A stretch of DNA of 61,086 nucleotides, taken from the NCBI GenBank assembly GCA_018268835.1, contig JAFDVU010000014.1:1-61086 (forward strand), in the 5' to 3' direction. The notes beneath the pieces were generated by a model. It searched no databases, was not told the origin of the DNA, and saw nothing but the letters and a program-made list of their open reading frames with translations. The position numbers and the translations under genes were made by a program. Below, in pieces: positions 58,956 through 61,086 of the stretch (within the stretch, counting starts at the first letter, position 1; every line of letters starts with the position of its first letter). The DNA comes from Acidobacteriota bacterium. Its GTDB lineage: Bacteria; Acidobacteriota; Terriglobia; Bryobacterales; Bryobacteraceae.

Positions 58956-60221
58956 ATGCGCCCCGTCTCCGGGCTGCGATGGTGGATCGCCGTCCTGATC
59001 CTGCTCGCCACCCTGATCAATTTCCTCAACCGCCTCACCGTCAGCGTGCTCGCCCCGGTCATCACCGCGCAGCTTCACCTGAGCGCCACCGGCTTCGCCT
59101 CCATCACCAACTCCTTCCTCATTGCATACACCTTCAGCCAGGCGATCTCCGGACGGCTCTATGATGCCATCGGCAACCGCCGTGGGTTCTCGCTCTCGAT
59201 CGTGGTCTGGTCGCTCGCCTCCATGGCCCACGCTTTCGCCACCGGACTCTTCAGCCTCAATTGCTTCCGCTTCCTGCTCGGCCTGGGCGAGGCCGGCAAC
59301 TGGCCCGGCGCCGCCAAGGTCATCGCCGAATGGTTCCCGCCGCGTCAGCGCGCCTTCGGCATGGCGCTGTTCAACAGCGGCGTCTCCATCGGCAGCGTGC
59401 TGGCTCCGCCGCTGATCGTCGGCATCGAAGAGGCCTTCGGCTGGCAGGCCACGTTCCTCGCTATCGGCGCGCTCGGCTTCCTGTGGCTCGCGCTGTGGCT
59501 GGCCTTCTACCAGCCCCCCGAACGCCATCCGCGCATCACCGCGGAGGAACTCGCGCTCCTGCGCGCGCACCGCGCCGGTGCCGCCGCCGCGCCGCGGCCG
59601 GCGTGGCGCAGCCTGCTCCGCCGCCGCCAGACCTGGGCCATCGTCCTCTCCCGTTTCTTCTGCGATCCCGTGTGGTGGTTCTACATCACCTGGCTGCCGC
59701 TCTATCTCTTCCAGGTGCACGGCTTCAATCTGAAGGAAATCGGGCAGTTCGCCTGGCTGCCCTACGTCGCCGCCGACGCCGGCAGCCTCTTCGGCGGCTG
59801 GGCCTCGGGCGCCCTCATCTCCCGCGGCTGGACCACCGACCGCGCCCGCAAGAGCGTGATCCTGCTCGGCGCCATCTGCATGTGCGCCGGCCTCTTCGCG
59901 CCGCGCACCCACACCGCCGCTTCCGCGCTCGCTCTCATCGCCTGCGTGCTGTTCGGCTTCCAGACCTGGATCAACAACGTCCAGACCACGCCCGCCGACT
60001 GGTTTCCCGATACCGCCGTCGCCAGCGTCGCTGGACTCGGCGGCATGGGCGCGGGCATCGGGGCCATGCTCTTCACCCAGGCCACCGGCTTCGTGGTGGA
60101 CCGCTTCTCCTACACCCCGATGCTCGTCGTCGCCGGAGCGCTGCCTCTTGCCGGCACCGCGCTGCTCTTTCTTTTGGGCGGCCCCATCCACCAGCTATCA
60201 TTCGAAAAGAACGACCTATGA
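58956..60221 (+). CDS. MFS transporter, ExuT-like anion:cation symporter family
   Basis: A 421-residue 12-helix transporter. The N-terminal helix (WWIAVLILLATLINFLNRLTVSVLAP) and the GLGEAGNWPGAAKVIAEWFPPRQRAFG region match the anion:cation symporter (ACS) family that imports hexuronates, tartrate or galactonate. Loops at DAIGNRRG and a C-terminal FATGF-like segment are as expected. It overlaps the SDR gene by 4 bases. Import of a sugar acid followed by SDR oxidation would suit the sugar-acid genes 10-17 kb upstream. The exact substrate is not known. Confidence 0.88.
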   Translation: MRPVSGLRWWIAVLILLATLINFLNRLTVSVLAPVITAQLHLSATGFASITNSFLIAYTFSQAISGRLYDAIGNRRGFSLSIVVWSLASMAHAFATGLFSLNCFRFLLGLGEAGNWPGAAKVIAEWFPPRQRAFGMALFNSGVSIGSVLAPPLIVGIEEAFGWQATFLAIGALGFLWLALWLAFYQPPERHPRITAEELALLRAHRAGAAAAPRPAWRSLLRRRQTWAIVLSRFFCDPVWWFYITWLPLYLFQVHGFNLKEIGQFAWLPYVAADAGSLFGGWASGALISRGWTTDRARKSVILLGAICMCAGLFAPRTHTAASALALIACVLFGFQTWINNVQTTPADWFPDTAVASVAGLGGMGAGIGAMLFTQATGFVVDRFSYTPMLVVAGALPLAGTALLFLLGGPIHQLSFEKNDL

Positions 60222-60970
60222 CCAACTACATGGATTTAACGGGGAAAGTCGCGCTGATTACCGGAGCCAGTTCCGGCATCGGCGCGTCGGCCGCGGAGGT
60301 CTTCACCGGCCTCGGCGCCAAAGTCGCCATCGGCTATCATCGCAACCGCGAAGGCGCCGAACAGGTCGCCGCTAAAACCGGCGCGCTCGCCCTCCACGCC
60401 GATGTGCGCGAAGAGAGCGCCGTCCGCGCCCTCATCGACGAGGCCGCCGCGAAGCTCGGCCCCATCGACATTCTGGTGAACAACGCCGGCTCACTGGTCG
60501 AGCGCATGAAGATCCGCGAGATCACCGCCGAAAAGTGGGACGATATCTTCCGCCTCAACCTGACCAGCGCGGTGCTCTGCTCGCAGGCCGTGGTGCCCTC
60601 GATGATCGAGCGCGGGAGCGGTGCGATCGTCAACGTCGTCTCCATCGCCGGACGCAACGGCGGCGGCCCCGGCGCGCTGGCGTATTCCTCAGCCAAGGGC
60701 GCGCTCATCACCTTCACCAAGGGCCTCGCGAGGGAACTCGCCCCCTTCGGCATCCGCGTCAACGCCGTCTCCCCCGGGGTGATCGATACGCCATTCCACC
60801 AGGTCTTCTCCACGCCGGAGATGATCCGCAACTTCGTCGCCGGCATTCCCATGGGCCGCACCGGCGCTCCGCTGGAGTGCGCCACAGCCATCGCCTTCCT
60901 GGCCTCCAACGCCGCCGCCTACATCACCGGCGAAACCCTCGAAGTCAACGGCGGCCAGTTGATGCTGTAG
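60218..60970 (+). CDS. Short-chain dehydrogenase/reductase
   Basis: A 250-residue classical SDR. The NAD(P) motif is TGASSGIGASA (about 15-25), NNAG at about 88-91, the catalytic Ser in NVVSIAGRNGG, and the Tyr-Lys pair in LAYSSAKGALITF. The C-terminal NAYITGETLEVNGG-like segment is typical of FabG/2-deoxygluconate dehydrogenase relatives. The ATG at 60218 overlaps the MFS stop (ATGA), so translation is coupled. It probably oxidises the sugar or sugar acid imported by the MFS protein; a FabG role is less likely in this context. Confidence 0.9.
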   Translation: MTNYMDLTGKVALITGASSGIGASAAEVFTGLGAKVAIGYHRNREGAEQVAAKTGALALHADVREESAVRALIDEAAAKLGPIDILVNNAGSLVERMKIREITAEKWDDIFRLNLTSAVLCSQAVVPSMIERGSGAIVNVVSIAGRNGGGPGALAYSSAKGALITFTKGLARELAPFGIRVNAVSPGVIDTPFHQVFSTPEMIRNFVAGIPMGRTGAPLECATAIAFLASNAAAYITGETLEVNGGQLML

Positions 60971-61066
60971 GCGCAAGCTGACCTCCATCATGTAGCAACC
61001 GTCCCTACCGCGCCTCGAACCCGGCGTGCCGCCGCCCTCGGTTATCATGGTCAGCGAGGAGCGAAC

Positions 61067-61086
61067 GTGGAGTACAGGTTCCTGGG
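61067..61086 (+). CDS. Start of an aldo/keto reductase gene (cut by window edge)
   Basis: GAGGAG (61056-61061) precedes a GTG at 61067. The six visible codons read MEYRFL with the seventh incomplete, like the usual aldo/keto reductase start, which continues with a GRSGLKVS-type motif. Only the first 20 bases are in the window, so this rests on the ribosome binding site and N-terminal pattern. Confidence 0.5.

Noticed and set aside
58656..60191. Long antisense frame over the cyclodeaminase start and the MFS gene
   Set aside because: Gly/Glu/Ala-rich shadow with no domain; both strands are already explained by well-recognised genes.

Overview
The window is about 61 kb of GC-rich, densely packed bacterial chromosome. 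No gap between genes exceeds about 230 bases. It most resembles the Acidobacteriota, probably the Solibacter/Bryobacterales group. The support is a duplicated FtsX-type permease of the acidobacterial ADOP class (16152-18563), an SBBP-repeat protein ending in a Solibacter-type C-terminal domain (27596-30361), a TonB-dependent receptor with an N-terminal carboxypeptidase-like domain (2685-5180), and many Tat-exported sugar-acid enzymes. The taxonomic call is inference from gene content; no marker gene was compared.

Layout. 1-2543 (minus strand): the conserved scpA-scpB-rluB block for chromosome segregation and 23S rRNA pseudouridylation. 2685-5180: outer-membrane receptor. 5363-19261 (plus strand): a long efflux block with three HlyD-type adaptors in tandem, an ATPase-less MacB-type permease, a TolC-type channel, a strong hairpin, a fourth adaptor, an ABC ATPase, a DUF4097-like exported protein, the ADOP permease and a second, divergent ABC ATPase. 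19274-20055: a two-gene nucleotidyltransferase pair resembling a toxin-antitoxin module. 20149-22368: malQ. 22359-26220 (minus strand): a coupled operon of aminotransferase, TPR protein, FAD oxidoreductase and YceI. 26387-27403: a LacI regulator. 27596-31439: the SBBP protein, then a metacaspase with its own good promoter. 31472-31560: tRNA-Leu(UAA). 31640-38564: a UDP-glucuronate decarboxylase, a membrane Fe-S oxidoreductase, MiaE, a GH13 enzyme and a ComEC-like metallo-beta-lactamase protein. 38568-41370 (minus strand): an M49-like peptidase and a serine hydrolase.

41443-48585 is a tight plus-strand operon in which four of six products carry twin-arginine signals and a fifth a Sec-type signal. 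It encodes a GATase-like protein, a DUF362 protein, a UxuA-like barrel, an enolase-superfamily dehydratase, an RraA-like protein and a ManD-like dehydratase. A minus-strand group follows (49368-54255): a second exported RraA-like protein, L-rhamnose isomerase, an M28-PDZ peptidase and a DsbA-like protein. The last part has a DUF6882-type protein, an orphan Flp pilin, a minus-strand amino-acid operon (cyclodeaminase, aminotransferase, APC permease), an ExuT-like MFS transporter overlapping an SDR dehydrogenase, and the first codons of an aldo/keto reductase.

Together the genes suggest a heterotroph that uses plant or microbial sugar acids, rhamnose and alpha-glucans, with heavy investment in export and efflux. 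The most unusual features are the predicted extracytoplasmic sugar-acid dehydratase operon and the three-adaptor efflux block with glycine-rich inserts.
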